Shown here one piece after another: positions 21,110-34,575 of a stretch of 64,000 nt of DNA. Origin of the DNA: Branchinecta lynchi (taxonomy: Eukaryota; Arthropoda; Branchiopoda; Anostraca; Branchinectidae); assembly GCA_023053575.1 (NCBI GenBank), contig JAKZAP010000009.1, forward strand, positions 23,727,869-23,791,868. Reading direction: 5' to 3'. Position numbers and translations under genes: made by a program. The notes under the pieces were generated by a model that was not told the origin of the DNA, ran no database searches, and worked only from the letters and a program-made list of their open reading frames with translations. The first letter of the stretch is position 1; every line of letters begins with the position of its first letter.

Positions 21110-24100
21110 CATTAGACTAAAATTAAACTAAGCGTCGCAGGCGAAGGTTTTTAGATTTACCTTTTTTTTTCTCGCGAATCTGAACCATTTCCCGTAGTAA
21201 TTCTAGTTGCTTTTTTTTTATCTGGCACAACCTATAATCCCGACCGCCAACCTCCATAAATGACATGACTTAAAACTTAATACAGAATAGTAGGTACATT
21301 TTTTAGATTCGTCTTTTTTCCCCGAATTCAACTACTTCCCGAGTAAATTTTAGTTTTTTGTCTAGCGCAAACTCCGAAATCTCACATGTCAATCAGTTTA
21401 GGACGCGCCCTGACACAAAATACAGAATACCAAGAAAGGCTAAAATTGCTGGAACACTTCGTGCCAGACAAAAGCTTATTAAGGGCAACATTATTTTGCC
21501 AAAGGAAATTTTGCCTTGTAAGTATTACTATCAGTTTGACCAAGAACAAATAACGAGTAAGAACAATGGTCTCTCGTCCATCCACCGACTAAAAATGTTC
21601 CGACAACAATGAGCGGAGGTGGACCCGTTTCTTGGTCGCCCGTGTATACTCGTTGGTCTCCGACTCTCCGCCGTTACACACTTGAAGTCATTTACGAAGA
21701 AAACAACGTAGCCACTAGCGAGGCGGATGTTCTGGCCTGTTCACACGGCAAGGAAACAGCGTTGATTTTGTTTGAGTAGACGCTGGCGTCTGATTAGAGA
21801 ATATTAGTGATGCGAAAAACAAAAAGCGAACTTGACCATGGTCATTCATAATCGCTTTTGTTACACCATGACCATACGTATGAAGATTGAAATGCCTTGT
21901 GACATTCCTTTTTATGTCTCTCGGGAGAATCATAAATGCAAACCGGGATTTGAAGCACACTCACTGAAGTCATGACCCATTTAGTTTCAACATCTGTAGT
22001 ATTAACTTTGTCAGACGAGTGTAAACTAAGAGTAACGTAATTAAGGCTTTCGAGGATTACTGAAATTACCGAAATGGTAGAATAGCATGGAATAGTCAGA
22101 ATAAGACCAGTAGGTGAGTGTATATTTTGTGTTTTTTCTTCTTTTTTTTCCGAAATGTATAATTGTATACATTTCGATTTAGTGAGTTAGATTTTGATTC
22201 AGTAGTTAATTGAAAGACGAAAGTTCACCTCAACTTGGTTTATCTCGTTTGTCTTTTAGTTTACTACTTACAAATAATTCGATGTCAACGGTGTATTTTC
22301 CCATCAAAGAAAATCTTTGGTTTTCGTACTGAGGCCTTGCCACATGGGTTCTAGTTTGTCTAGGACCCACATAGAAGTCCTAGTTTTTTTTTTTAAATTC
22401 AATTCAAAATTGTTTCTGGTTAGTTTGTCAGAGTAGAAGCCTATTCCATCTGCGTAATATTTGTTCATTTTCACTCAGCCTATTAAACCTGAAACACGGC
22501 CTTTTTTTTTTAAATAATCTGCCTGTTTTCATCTTGTATTCTCATATGAGAGCAAATACCTGGAATGAAATTTATCTCTTTTTGTTCTGGATATTGACAC
22601 CACCTAATTGAATTGACCCCGAAAAGATACAATTTACGTTACCATATATCTTACGTTACCTATATACGGCCTTTGGGTTTTTCAATAAGATATATATACA
22701 GTTTGTCGTACTTTTAACTAAATTTGACGCATTTGTAAAATCTGCTTTGCATCAAATGGCAGTTTCTGTATATTTTGATATTCTTAGGAATTTTCTTGTC
22801 AACCCCCGAAAGCTTGTCTGAATCAATGAGCCGGCAACCGCTGTTTCAGCGCCCGCCCAGCCCAGTGTGAACAGGCTTATCACTGCTGCCTCCATTCGAC
22901 TTTTCTTCCTCAGTGGTTTACTGCGTTACACCTTCTCTGTAGAGGTAACGACTTTTGATGTCCCGGGTAAGATCCACCTTCGCTAGTTTGCGTCGGGAGT
23001 CGACTCGTCTCAGCTTGGTTGTGTGACAGATATAGGGAGACAGCAGTTCTTGCCCTTATTTGTTCTTGGTTTGACTGAGTTCAAATTCGAACGCATCGCT
23101 TCCGGACAACAACTTATTTACGACAAACTTTGACAACGGGTTACCTCAGAAGTATGCCTACCCGTTTGATTAGATGATTGAAGGTTGAATTTTTGGTATG
23201 ATGCGATATGGACAGAATGTTCTGACTAAAAAGAGTTGAGAAATAGGGTTTTGTCCGGAGCTAATTTGTGTACCGAATTTCACTCAAGTATTTTGTGTTT
23301 TACCTCGGAAGTAATACTATCAGTTTGACTGAAATCAAAATCGGGCGCATCTCTTCCGGACAACAACTTAACAAAAAGCATTCTTCCGACGGTTCACACC
23401 GGAAGAATGCTTACTTCGAGCAAAACTGTGACTACAGGTTTCCTCTGACATATTTATATCGCATTTTAAAATACAATTTCATGCTTAGTGTGACGCTATT
23501 TCTATTTTTGTCTGCCGGCAAAGAAAAATCAGAATTTGGTATGGGCTTTGGGCCCGACAAAATCTATTTGTGGTGAAACAGTGCCGAGGGATTACTTGTC
23601 ATTTTAATTTGCGTTCGTATTTTGATGAATTGTGCTTTAAACTGTGAACTGTATATATAAATCATAGGTTACAATTGTAAATATATCCCTCGGTTGATCT
23701 TTTAAACTGTAATAACATGTCCAGCATTATTTTACGTTCATAAAAGATTTTTACAGATAAATAAACCGGACTGTAACTGTAAGACTTACTTCTACTGGCT
23801 AGATTAGAGCTGATTACAAAAATGTGCGAAGAAATAATGTTGATATACTTTTTTCGGCGCTTCGACACAAGCTTATTTTGGTCCAAACTGTCCGGACGAC
23901 TTCCTTCTCAGGCCGTGTTGGGGGAGGGGGGGGGGCCTCGTTTACGCCCCTGGGTGAGCACACACATAGGTAAAGGCATTTTTAAACAGTTTTAAACATG
24001 GCCCGGCCTAAGAGTCCAACATAAAAGAAGTTGAAAATAACCAAAGAAACCTGGTTAAACCCTACACCAAGAAGTAACATGTCGTTGTTTTTTTATATAT

Positions 24101-25600
24101 TTATATATTTAATAATAAAGCAAAACACAACTCTCGTGGGCAGGGCCCAAATACGATGTTTTTGTAGTCATAAATAAAGTCATAAATAAGATAAAATAAA
24201 TTGTCAACATTTAATTTAAAAGTAAAAAAAAAGGTAACAAGGCAGAACAATGCTAAAGAGCATTGTACTGCTTTACGAAGCTCGGCACAAAGCTTCTACT
24301 GTAGCGCATAGTGTTACAGTAGATTGGGATCAGTTTGGGAACCTTTTCAGCCACTTCTCGGGGGGGACGAGATCTTACAGGAACAAAGGGTGGGGGAAGG
24401 AATGAACGGTACATGGGATGCTGGAGAAGGGATGAGCCAAAGTTGCGGCAGTTGCGGTTTACTTTACACTAGTACATCTAGCGGCAATAAAGAACGAATC
24501 CGCAAGAAATTTTTAAGAAGGGCATATGTAATCTAAATCAGATGCTGATCATTCTTAAAGTCATCTCCGGCAGCACAAGCAGGTGATCTGGCGGTCATTG
24601 CAAAAATTAATTAACCGGGATGGAGATCTTCAGCTCGCTTCAGGTTTCGCGACTCTAAATCTATGGTCTGGATATCTATACTATATTCACGGTTCTGGAC
24701 TAAATATAAGAAAAGAAAATGTATAGTGAGGTGCGTCCCGACACCTTCCTGATGGGGGGGGGGGGGGGGGCGAGACTTTACCGGAAATTCTCCATAGTGA
24801 CTCTCTCTGCAGAAACTTTAGAATACTGTTGTATTCTGACTTTGATTGCGTTACAAGCAACAGTAGGCTAAAAACAGACTCGTTAAAGTTTAACTGAAAA
24901 GGCAGCTCATTTTCACATCTTATATTCGAATACACTGAAATATTTTGACTCTTCTGACAGGATTTTATATTTTCCTACCGGAGCTCTAGTAATAAGGTCC
25001 AGAGTGTGCGCTGCTTGCACGACCAACCAAAATTCATCCAGACGCGGAGAATTTCCGGCCTGATATTTTATTTTTCTGCAACAGCTTACATTTCTAGTTG
25101 GTAAACATTTCAAGTTTAGAGGGACAAGCACATAGAGCTACCACAATCCGAAAGAATAGGTTCGTTCTATGAAATCGATTAATCCTAGATAACTGACAAA
25201 GTAACGCACTTTATCTGGTTATCAGGGCTTGCATCGTAATTTTTGCCAAATTTAGGACCTAGTTGAGAATGCTGTTTCGCCAAAAATCTCAACCAACCTC
25301 TTGATGTATTTCAGCTGAGAAATTGATGTTGCCAAAAACTTCTGTTTCATAGGTTTTGGTAAAGCAACCTTTGTGATGTAATAACCTTTTACCGAATACG
25401 GCGGTAGATTCCTGGTAGATTCCGCGGGGCAAATTCCGGCAGATCCCCTGATCCAACCTCCAGTAAATTCCCTGAGACAGAGTTGGGATAGATCCCCTGA
25501 GACAAGTTCCGGTAGTGAATTTGATAAATTTTAACTTCGCTGTGCCCGTAAAAATTTACCAGATTTTTTTTCCCGGAGGGGCTTCTGACAGCACCCCCTC
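21110..25600. other. Unassigned AT-rich region
   Basis: I find no confident exon. Noted pieces: a degenerate ~240-bp direct repeat (cgcatcgcttccggacaaca at about 23095 and a match at about 23350); a perfect 11-bp-stem hairpin GCATTCTTCCG...CGGAAGAATGC at about 23378-23412; a LINE-like AT-rich 3' tail near 24090-24110; and G-runs near 23920 and 24757. Confidence 0.4.
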
Positions 25601-25638
25601 AACCCCCCCCCCCTCGGGACGCCCCTGAATGTAGCCTA

Positions 25639-26135
25639 AGGCCTTTTTCCGCGACACAACTCTGGGCCAGACACTTCTGGGTGTTTGTCGCGAAAACACG
25701 ATTGTGTGCCACACAGTCGAGCCACGAGTTGAAACTCGCGGAAACGCCGTTTTGTCTATTTTTTGGCGGACATTCAAATACCTGAAAATGAAAATAAAAC
25801 TCATAAAAAATCTCAACAAATACAACTCCAGGCATATTTCCTTACCATTATGTCCGAAAAGGATCCTCAGTTTTAAGTGTATTTGCTTGAAAAAGTAGTT
25901 AACTTTATTGTTTAGACACTATTTTGCTGCTTTATTTAAATTTCCCGCCAGAATCGAGCAACAAAATCGGCAATCACCTCGCCAGTTGTTTGTCGAATTT
26001 GAGCCACAAAGCGAGCACACGAAAGTCTTGTTGGTCGCGGAAACACGGTTGTGGGCCGCACAAAACACCGCGGAAACACTCTTTTCGAGCAACAATCGAC
26101 CCAAAAACTGTTTGTGGGAGCACGGAAAAACGCCT
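25639..26135. mobile_element. MITE, PIF/Harbinger-like (copy 1)
   Basis: Ends AGGCCTTTTTCCG and CGGAAAAACGCCT are inverted. The flanking trinucleotide cta occurs on both sides, in line with the 3-bp targets of PIF/Harbinger elements. The copy at 35803-36296 matches over its length, including gccacaaagcgagc and cgcggaaac blocks. Small frames inside are not genes. Confidence 0.72.
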
Positions 26136-26407
26136 CTAGTACTGATCAGGCCACTCTACCTTTTTTGAGCCAGTGCTCCCTGGTTTCCTTTTTTCTGATA
26201 TATCGTTCAGAAATCACATCAGAATAGAACAGACGACCATCAGGTTCAATATGAGGCAACCAAACTATCGAACTGTCTGAGCTGCAAAATAAGGAGAAAC
26301 TTCAGACAACTATTCTACCACATGATTAAAACAGGTCAAGATTTACTAAGAATCGTTACAACGGAAAACAACGAGAAAACGTTTTCTGAATTTTCAGAAA
26401 ACTGATG

Positions 26408-26470
26408 TCCAGTTTACTGTAATAATAATAACAATAAATAATAGATTTATTGCCCATCATAATACACAAA
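26408..26470 (-). mobile_element. LINE 3' tail, (ATT)n type
   Basis: The minus strand reads gggcaataaatctattattt then (att)n. This is a non-LTR 3' end with an AATAAA-like signal immediately before a microsatellite tail. Upstream ORF sequence is not recognisable. Confidence 0.45.
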
Positions 26471-26807
26471 CGTAAAAGACGGCGTGATTAAATGAAGAAG
26501 AAGAAAAAGAACAAACAAGAAATGATTACTGTCAGCAGAAATAACGAAAAGAGCTGTGGGGGAACTATTAATTCGTAATTACTAATTCAAAAGGAACACA
26601 CTACTGTGTGGAATTGGGGTTTGGTAACTGGTTCAGTCTAGGAGTGCTAGCTACCTCTGAGGAGATAGCTGAATCCTTGCACATAGGCTACCGTACCAAA
26701 TATCAACTACGTCTAGCCTATACCTAAAGAAGCTAACTCTTACGCAGATAATATTGAACATGTGCCCTTGGGGATATGCAAATCCTCGGTAACGTCTGTG
26801 AGCTTTC

Positions 26808-27780
26808 CACTCTCCGAATGTTGATTTCCACGAGGTAGTGAGAAAAGCCAGATTAAAGGAACTGTCCAGGTACCTTCAGTTGACAGGGAGGTATTGAGAG
26901 GATGAACGAGTGGAGGCGAGGTTTAATGAAGATAAGGCTCCTGGGGTGTGGGCTGAACACATTCAGACACCGTAGGTGCCCACTAGCCCCAGGACCAGTC
27001 AGGAAACCGGACAAAAGAGACAAGGGAAAGTCTCAGGGAATTCTATAGTTCAGCCGCAGTCAATCCAGAAATCCCTAATCAAGCTGGTTCACACACCCTA
27101 GCGAAGCTGGAATTCACATATCCAGTCAAGCCCGAGGCCTACTAGCCAAGATGGATCATAACGTAGATCAGTTTGCTCGTACGGCAAATCATGTACAAGA
27201 GTAGACATAAATAATACAGCAAGTATGAAGCGAACACTGAGTCCCTAACTAAATATATAAACTGGTCCTTACCATAAATTATAATATAGAGTAACTGCGG
27301 TCTTGCTCCGAACCAGGATAAAGATAACTCTTTTGGCTACGACTCATTCCGTAGCCAAAATACTTAGAATGAAATTGGATCAAAGCCTGACCTCGGATTA
27401 GCGAGCAGCTAACTGGAGCTAGTGGATAAAGACCGAGTGACCTATTGTCATGATACCGGGAAATTAATGATGGTGATGAAAACCGACGAGATATATAGAA
27501 AAGTAGGCAATAGACGGAGGGAATAGCTAGGAGGACTATTGCAGAGCAACGTGCTATGGGATGTCTCCATAACAGAGGCTAGACAGGTTAAGGGTAAGAA
27601 CGCGAGACAAAGCGTTAGAACGATTGATGTTTTTTATCAATTGTTTTGATAGAGTGATGTTTTCATCAACTGTATTATAGAGTGATGTTTCACAATACAT
27701 TACCAATTGGGGGATTGACACAATTGGCCATTTGTGGCCTGAGTTTCGGCTAGAGTGTCTGGCCTACCCCACAGAATAAT
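26808..27780 (+). mobile_element. I-like LINE 3' end, copy 1, interrupted
   Basis: 26808-26888 matches 33400-33489 of the copy described at 32639 (gctttcca-n-ctccga, gttgatttccacgaggtagt). The 3' UTR resumes at about 27575 (gctagacagg) and ends at about 27775. About 690 bp (26889-27574), absent from the other copy, is therefore an insertion; its ends show no clear terminal repeats by eye. Confidence 0.7.
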
Positions 27781-27784
27781 TCTT

Positions 27785-29660
27785 AGAGTACTGAACCCCC
27801 TGGTTTAATACCCTAAGCCCACAGAAAACGGGTCCCTTTACCTTTCTGAAGACACATCACTCCCACATGACGAACGATTTTCAGGTGATCGTGACCCAGA
27901 GTAGCTACCAGTTTCTGAGCTATCAGAATCACTATGGAGGTCTCCTGGGTCTTCAGACCAGCCCTTCAGACTAAGTTTGGAGGTTGTCTTAGAAGATGAT
28001 GGCTCTGTATGCAGCTTCCCATAGCCAGCCATCCCATTACACACTGATATTCATCACAAATCTAGAGAAAACAATATTTAATAAAATATAATGTATAATA
28101 TATTTTCACATGGATATACTCATTCATTAATGTTATATAGAACCTAACTCATTGTAGCTTAGCTGGGCTTACAGAAGACTTCTTCCAGGACATCAAATCA
28201 AATGTCTGGCCTTTTTTCTGTTTTTAGTACGTAGGCTAATAAGCTGAAATACTCTCCCCATAATCAGGAGTACTTAATCTTTCCTAATAAAAATTAAATA
28301 ATTTAAAATAATTTAAAGCTTGAATTCTTAGTTTCTAGGATTGGGCAGAATAGGTTAAAGATTCAGTAAAATTTTTGTATCTGCACCCCCCCCCCCCCAA
28401 CGAAAACACACTTGCAACACCCTTGCCAGTCAGGACTATCGCATAAAATACTGTGAATAATATTAAAACCAAATTGTAACAAACAGGTACTCTTAATGAC
28501 TAACTATTTGTACCAATGAAAAATCGCTGCATGCCCAGTGAAGAGTTAGAAACGTTATGACAACAAACATTGCTGATTGGTTTGCTCAGGGTTCGAATCA
28601 ATTTTTACAGTTTGTTTGGGTGATGTTTCTTGTTTCGGCATGTTTCGGACTTAGTCATATAGAGAATTACAACTGGTTAGATCTTGTTGGTGCAAGTGAT
28701 TTGTGGCGGTAACACATTGGATCTAGCTCTCACATTTTATTGAGTCAGTAACTCCAACTAATCACCATGGTCTGACATTGTGCCTGGTCAGTCAAAGAAA
28801 CATCAACGGTCTTTCTGATTACTTTCTCACTCTCAAAAGACACAGTGGCAACAATCAAAAGTGTACTGACCGAAAAAGAATGGTGGTGCGCTGCCACTAT
28901 TTAAACACAGTTGGTTATGCCTGTAACATTGGGTTGGTCAGTAATAATTAATTAGCAGAAGCGATTTTATTCTTAGTTCAGAAAATATAAAGACGTAAAA
29001 GAATATCCATTTCCCCTTGGAAACATAGAATGTCCGGAAATCTGAGGTTTTGGATATCCGGCTAGAAAACATATATTCTGGTGGGATATCCTGGAAGCTG
29101 AGGTTTTGGATCCTGCTGAAAAAACGTATCTTCTTGGGTATTGAGAATTTTTAGGAATGCCTTACGTGGTGTGGAAAATGGAAGATGTGGTAACGGAGAG
29201 CAGGAACTGAAGATCGGTTTTCAGGCAGATGCCTTTTAGAAACTGACCTAGCCAAAGCTGTTGGATTTTCTGGACGGTTTTGTGATACCAATTTACCAAT
29301 ACAGTAAGTCAGCTCAAACTACCAAACGAAAGACTACGATCCTAAATACGCCTTCAAAGGTTGAATACTGCCGCCGCTTGAACGCTACCATATAATGATC
29401 CCAAGTGGGACATAAACCGCCGGTCGGAGTATAAAGAGTAATAACACTGGGCAAGAACCTATCATTGGTTTATGCCATGCTATTTGGAAAACGGTGGTGG
29501 CACACCAAAAACAGATGGCTTTGGGGTCTACCTACTTTACTGCTTCTTTAGGCTCCAATTTTTATTTCTAAATTTTGGCAAGCAAATTTATGATATGGTC
29601 CGAACTGGGTCCCAAAATATCTATACCAGCCAATTTATATTTGCAGGTTACTGATTTTAG
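27785..29660. other. No gene identified
   Basis: A serine-rich minus-strand open frame at 27838-28044 has a good GTAAAG donor but only a poor acceptor, so it is not called. A poly-C run lies at about 28386-28398. tttcggacttagtcatat at about 28645 recurs at about 50180. Confidence 0.4.
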
Positions 29661-29666
29661 GCTAAG

Positions 29667-30525
29667 TAGGGGAGAGTTGGGTACTATGACACATTTTTTT
29701 GGTTTGTTTTTTTATTCCTTGAAATTTGTAATTATGTTGCCAAATTTTTGGCAGCACGTACTGGCTGCTGGGTTCCCTATAGAAACTTTGGGATTTTTTC
29801 ATATTTTCTCTCTCACCTTTTTTGAATAGTAGGCTTAATTCTGGGCATGGTCACTGTGTCATACTACCAGCCGGTGGAGGGTAGTATGACACACCCCTGG
29901 TTTAGTATGAAAAATCTATAATTGTATGTTTTGTTATTATGATTCACTCACAAACTTTTGTTAAAACTCTCCTCCCTCCACCCCCACGGGTGACTGAACC
30001 AGAAAAATGGAGGTTTCATACATTTATATTGCATATTACCGGTCTCAGTACTTATATTACTGAAGAAATAACCGAACCATTCAGATACTGAAATCCTACA
30101 TGTCAAAACGTCAGTCGGGTACTAAAACATGTGTCATACAAGCGGACGCCGACAAAAAGTGTGTTGTACTACCCAACTCCCCCATTTTTTAAGGGATCTG
30201 CATTTCCTCCTGAAATGTGTGAATATCCAGCAGTTTCTCAACTGCTTGTGATAATGAAATACCTTGCCTAGGTCCCTGCAAGAAATGGTTATCCTATGTT
30301 ATAGCACCTTGTCCACATGTGAGTTCATATCAAGACAAAAAGAATTACTTTGAGGGTCAAAAAACATGTTTTTTAGCATAAGTTCTGAGTGAGTTATTAT
30401 TTTTTCTTGAAAACTCGTTTTCTACTTTATATAGTAGATGTCTCTTAGCTACTGTGAGCACAGATGAATAAAACCAATAGAACCAATAGTTCCGAGAGTG
30501 TGTCATACTACCCGATTCTCCCCTA
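29667..30525. mobile_element. TA-flanked MITE, GGGGAGAGTTGGGTA family (copy 1)
   Basis: Starts TA-GGGGAGAGTTGGGTA and ends TACCCGATTCTCCCC-TA. The terminal repeats are about 27 bp with TA on each side, as for Tc1/mariner-type insertion. A central palindrome repeats the end sequence (gtgtcatactacc ... ggtagtatgacac at about 29855-29895). The copy at 36408-38187 is in the opposite orientation. No transposase seen. Confidence 0.85.
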
Positions 30526-30529
30526 CAGG

Positions 30530-31810
30530 AGGGGGTCTCTGACCTCCTTCTTACACTGCTCGATTTTAGCAGCACAAATTTTAAAATTAAATGTAGGCTA
30601 CATGCTGTACTGACAGTCAAGAGGTAAAATACAAATTTTTTGAACTGTCATGTGTCCAAAAACATTCAAAGTCCAGGGCTCACGCGCTTCTTCCACGTTT
30701 CTCCCTGACTTCCCTGACCTTTTTTGGTGATTTTCTCTGACCTTTTCCAGCAGTTTTCCAACATCTTTCAATTACCTCAGTGAAAAATGCTGCCAAAATC
30801 TATGATATAACTCATACAATAGCAAAGATTTATTCAACTTCTTCCTGAACAAACAAGCCATTGTATACGTTGAAGCACAGACTGGGACGGCTCAAAGAAC
30901 AGAGTTATCAACTGATAAGCTTTGGGCAGAGAACCGATGAAAAAGAAACTTCCAATAAACCAAATTTTTTATGCATAAGTATAGACTGAACTTTTTCATT
31001 AATTTCCCTGACCTTCTGCGACTTTTCCATGATTGTCCCTGGCTTTTCCCTGACCAAAACAAACTCACTGATTGCCAGAGCCGAACGGACCCTGAAATTC
31101 TGTACCGTTTCTTTGTTTTGAAGCTGTTTTCAAAAGGGATTTTCTGGCTATTGACTTTGCTAACTTTACCTTTTCCATCAGTTTGTAGTCAATCGAGACT
31201 AGGTTACAATGAAGTGGTCTTGGTTAAAAAGAAAAATATGTTTAACTAGAAATATTGAAGCAATAATAATATTTATTTATCGAATAGGCCTGTGACTAAG
31301 TGAACCATTTAATTAACTTCAATCTAGTATGTTTGTCATTTTTGTTGGTTCCATTTTTAAGCCAGATATCTGGAGGTTGGATACCCCTCCTGTACAGTAT
31401 TTTTTAGTTCTAACTTAACTAAGTAGCCTAACTCAACTTACCCTAGCCAAAGTTTTCGTCACAATAGGCAAAAATCTGTAATTTAAAGTTTCACTGTGAT
31501 AGATCTACAGTATTAAACTACGGGATAAGTTAATAAATATCAGCTATGATTATGCCTAGCCTAGCAAAAAACAAACAACCAAATCACTGACATTTATTTT
31601 GCTTTTTCAAAATCAACCCCAGGATCATTCGCTCCGTTGCCACTTGCCGGCCAACCTGGCTGCTGTTAACGAGTGTTAAACTTTTTTATTTTCTGCTGTC
31701 TCTTTTTACCGGCAACACTGACGGAGCCAAATTTGAATTATCAGAAAAGCGTGTTTAATTTCGCTCAAAACTGTTTCTACCTTCCTTAAGTGTCATAGCC
31801 TAAACTAGTT
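30530..31810. other. Upstream region of SNRNP27, no element identified
   Basis: AT-rich. The last ~120 bases presumably hold the SNRNP27 5' UTR and promoter. No TATA box or other promoter motif can be defended. Confidence 0.4.
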
Positions 31811-31816
31811 ACGGTG

Positions 31817-31869
31817 ATGGGTCGGAGATCTCGTTCCCGTTCTGGTGAAAGAAAGCGAAGAAGGTCAAG
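31817..31869 (+). CDS. SNRNP27: SNRNP27 exon 1: U4/U6.U5 tri-snRNP 27 kDa protein, RS-rich start
   Basis: ATG at 31817 opens MGRRSRSRSGERKRRRSR, the Arg/Ser-rich start expected of this splicing factor. Donor G/GTAAAAC at 31869/31870 leaves two bases (AG), completed by G of exon 2. The protein is a component of the U4/U6.U5 tri-snRNP and acts in the nucleus in spliceosome assembly and activation. An 11.4-kb intron full of transposons follows. Confidence 0.85.
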
Positions 31870-32638
31870 GTAAAACAGTTTTGAATTTTGTTATGTGGAA
31901 TTGGCGACTTGGTCATGCTTTTCGGATTATTAACCCTTTCAGACCTGATCCAAGATAGAGTCATGGTAAAATTATGAAATTTGCAGCAGTTGATCAGATA
32001 AGCACCCTTATGAAAAATCAGTGGTGGAAAAAAATATATTTCATTCCATTTCAAAATTTGGAATGGTAGGCTAACCATATGGTCACACCAGGCCTTTATA
32101 AGCCATCATTGATTAGGTAAAGACAGAATAACAAAATCACTTTGAATGGAAATTTATGAAACAATGTTTGGTTGGATTCAGGCAAAGTCGCACTTAACAC
32201 TTCATGCAAACAATTCTAGTTAGTGTCGTACCTAACCTAACACTTCTCAAAGTGGCACCGCCTCTTCTCGATTCTGTCTGAAAGGAGGTTTGTGTGGCCA
32301 TATCTGGCAGTCTTGGCAGGCATCCCTACCATCATAGTGGCTGATATGTGCTTGCCTGTTGGGATGGGTCTGCCAGATCAAGTTCTTGCTACTCTTGTTC
32401 GCTTCTTTTAACCCTGTGTATTGATTTGGGGCAAAGACTCTTTCCAGGTAATATCTCTGCCTTTGTGTCATTTCTTCAACCACTTGTTTTCCGTTTTGTT
32501 GCTGGTGTAATGGAATAGCAATGAGCTGTCAGTGGTGAACATGCCTAAAGATCAAACTATTACTACGATGAAAAGTGGAAAGAGCTTTGAAGTGAAAATT
32601 GAGACAAGGTCCGAGACCTTATGATTTCTGGAAAGTTC

Positions 32639-33707
32639 AACTAATCCAGAAGTGATCCGATCCTACACTGACGGCTCGTGATTTAGTGAGATGACGGGAG
32701 CAGCATCTATTCTGTTCGACAAATGTAGAGCCAGAGAGGCTGTTCACTCACCTGGGGGAGTTCTCGTCAGTCTACCAGGCTGAGATGTTCGCTATTCTGC
32801 AAGGTATTGATAGTCTTCTGGATAAAGGAGCTGCTAATGAAGAGATTTTTGTATTTTCGGATAATCAAGCCTGCCTAAAAGCACTTGAAACCCCGAAAAG
32901 CAAACAGCCTTTGGAGATGGAATGCTTTAACAAGATTAATGCAGTTGCAAATAATGGAAATCAAATCACTTTGATGTGGGTCTGGGACACTCTGGTATCC
33001 CAGGAAACCAGGAAGTGATGCACTAGCAAAGGAAGCTACCAAGAGAGTTACCTATGGACCTGAGCCCTTCATTCCCATCTCGGAAAGTAGGTGGAAGACA
33101 GAAATCCGGGAATGGATGAAAAAACAGGTAGACCAAACGTGGAAAAACCGCTTGGATTGTCGAGCCACGCCAAGTTTAATACCCACGCGCAACGAGGCGC
33201 TGACTAGAAGGCTAATCACCATGAAAAAAGATGAAATCCAGAGAATCATCCAGGTTGTTACTGGAATTGGAAACCTTGGAAAACATAATCCAATACAGGA
33301 AAAATTGAATCACCAATATGTACCAGATGTGGAGTAGATGAAGAGACAAATATCCACTTTGTCGAAGGGTGCCCAGCATGGACAAGGCAACGTTTGGAAG
33401 CTTTCCACGCTCCGAAGGTTGATTTCCACGAGGTAGTGAGGAAAGCCAGATTAAAGGAACTGTCCAGGTACATTCATTTGACAGGGAGGCTAGACATGTT
33501 TTAAGATAAGAACCTGAGAAAAAGCGGTAGAATGAGTGATTTTTTTATCAATTGTTTTGGTAGAGTGATATTTTCATCAATTGTATTATAGAATGATGTT
33601 TCACCATTAATTGTGAATTGGGGGATTGAGATAATGGGCCATTTGTGCCCTGAGTTTCGGCTGGAGTGTCTGGCCTACCTCACAGAATAAAAAAAAAAGA
33701 AAAAAAA
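32639..33707 (+). pseudogene. I-like LINE 3' end, copy 2: RNase H remnant and poly-A tail
   Basis: Frames read an RNase H fold: SYTDGS (first catalytic Asp), YQAEMFAI (catalytic Glu), FSDNQACLKAL (second Asp) and GHSGIPGN near the end. A terminal TRCGVDEETNIHFVEGC cysteine/histidine knuckle follows. Stops and frameshifts (for example after TDGS and after IPGN) break it, so it is dead. RNase H plus a terminal knuckle is the arrangement of I/R1-like LINEs. The 3' UTR matches 27575-27775 and the copy ends in an A-rich tail at about 33684-33707. It lies sense in SNRNP27 intron 1. Confidence 0.8.
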
Positions 33708-33851
33708 GGCGTAAGTGCAGGATAAGGTGTCAAGATCTTCTCAGCCCTTGCTCTTCTTGGCGGAAGTGGAGATGACAAAACGGACGAAGTTACCAATGAG
33801 CTTAGTGAGGGTGTATGAGACAAGCTGGGTGGAGTCGAAAGACTTTGATTC

Positions 33852-34575
33852 AGAATTTGCTCGTCCTGATCAAGTATTGCATCGAAAGCACTGCCTTCGT
33901 CTGGCCTGTCTATTTTAGTACCGGGGCTCGTTGACAGTGGAAAATTTCCACTGCAATCTTCGTTGTTGAAGGCTAGGGTTGTCATCATCATCAGATCATA
34001 GAATGAGGTCAGAAACGCCTGGTATGAAGAGAAGCTTTAGGGCTTCTTCAGCAGTGTACTTTCTAGCAAATCGTCTTTCTCTTTCTTGGAGATTTTCTCC
34101 TCTTGACGTCGAGAACAGCGACCTCATTCAATGCGAAAGCTTGGTACGACGTTAGCCGCTTCATTGCCGGACGAGACTGCTCTTGCTTCAGCTGCAGATT
34201 TACAATTTGCTCGTCCAAATCAAGTACTGCATCGACAGCACTGCCTTCGTCTAGCCTGTCTATTTCAGTTCTGCGGACCGTTGAGAGTCGAAGATTGTCA
34301 CTGTAACCTTCGTCGTTGAAGGCCAATAATGTAAATTCTGTAAATGCTAGGGTCATCATCCTCATCAGATGATAGAATGAGGTCAGATTCTTCGCCTGTT
34401 ACGAAAAGAAGCTTTGCAGCTTCTTCAGCAGTGAACTTTCTAGCAAATCGTCATTCTCTTTCTTGGAAGATCTTCTCCTCTTGACGTCCAGAACAGCGAC
34501 TTCATCCAACGCTAATAATTGGTAAGTCGTTAGCCGTTTCTCTGCCGGAAGAGACTGGTCTTGCTTCAGCTGCTG
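33852..34575 (-). repeat. Tandemly duplicated, degenerate coding fragment
   Basis: Two head-to-tail units, 33852-34202 and 34203-34575 (351 and about 373 bp). On the minus strand both read a common segment (KRLTTYQ or KRLTSYQ, then NEVAVLDVKRR) followed, after frame changes, by an acidic region (LILSSDEDDD). An acidic N-terminal stretch before a basic region is seen in several DDE transposases, including piggyBac-like ones, but no catalytic domain is present. Origin uncertain. Confidence 0.55.

Noticed and set aside
24978..25058. 27-codon minus-strand exon candidate (AGNSPRLDEFWLVVQAAHTL) upstream of the unidentified gene
   Set aside because: Its phase does not match the known upstream phase of the 15938 exon and the acceptor is weak; kept only as a lead.
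27838..28044. Serine-rich minus-strand open frame as an exon
   Set aside because: Good donor but the well-placed acceptor gives an in-frame stop; composition is low complexity and no partner exon fits.
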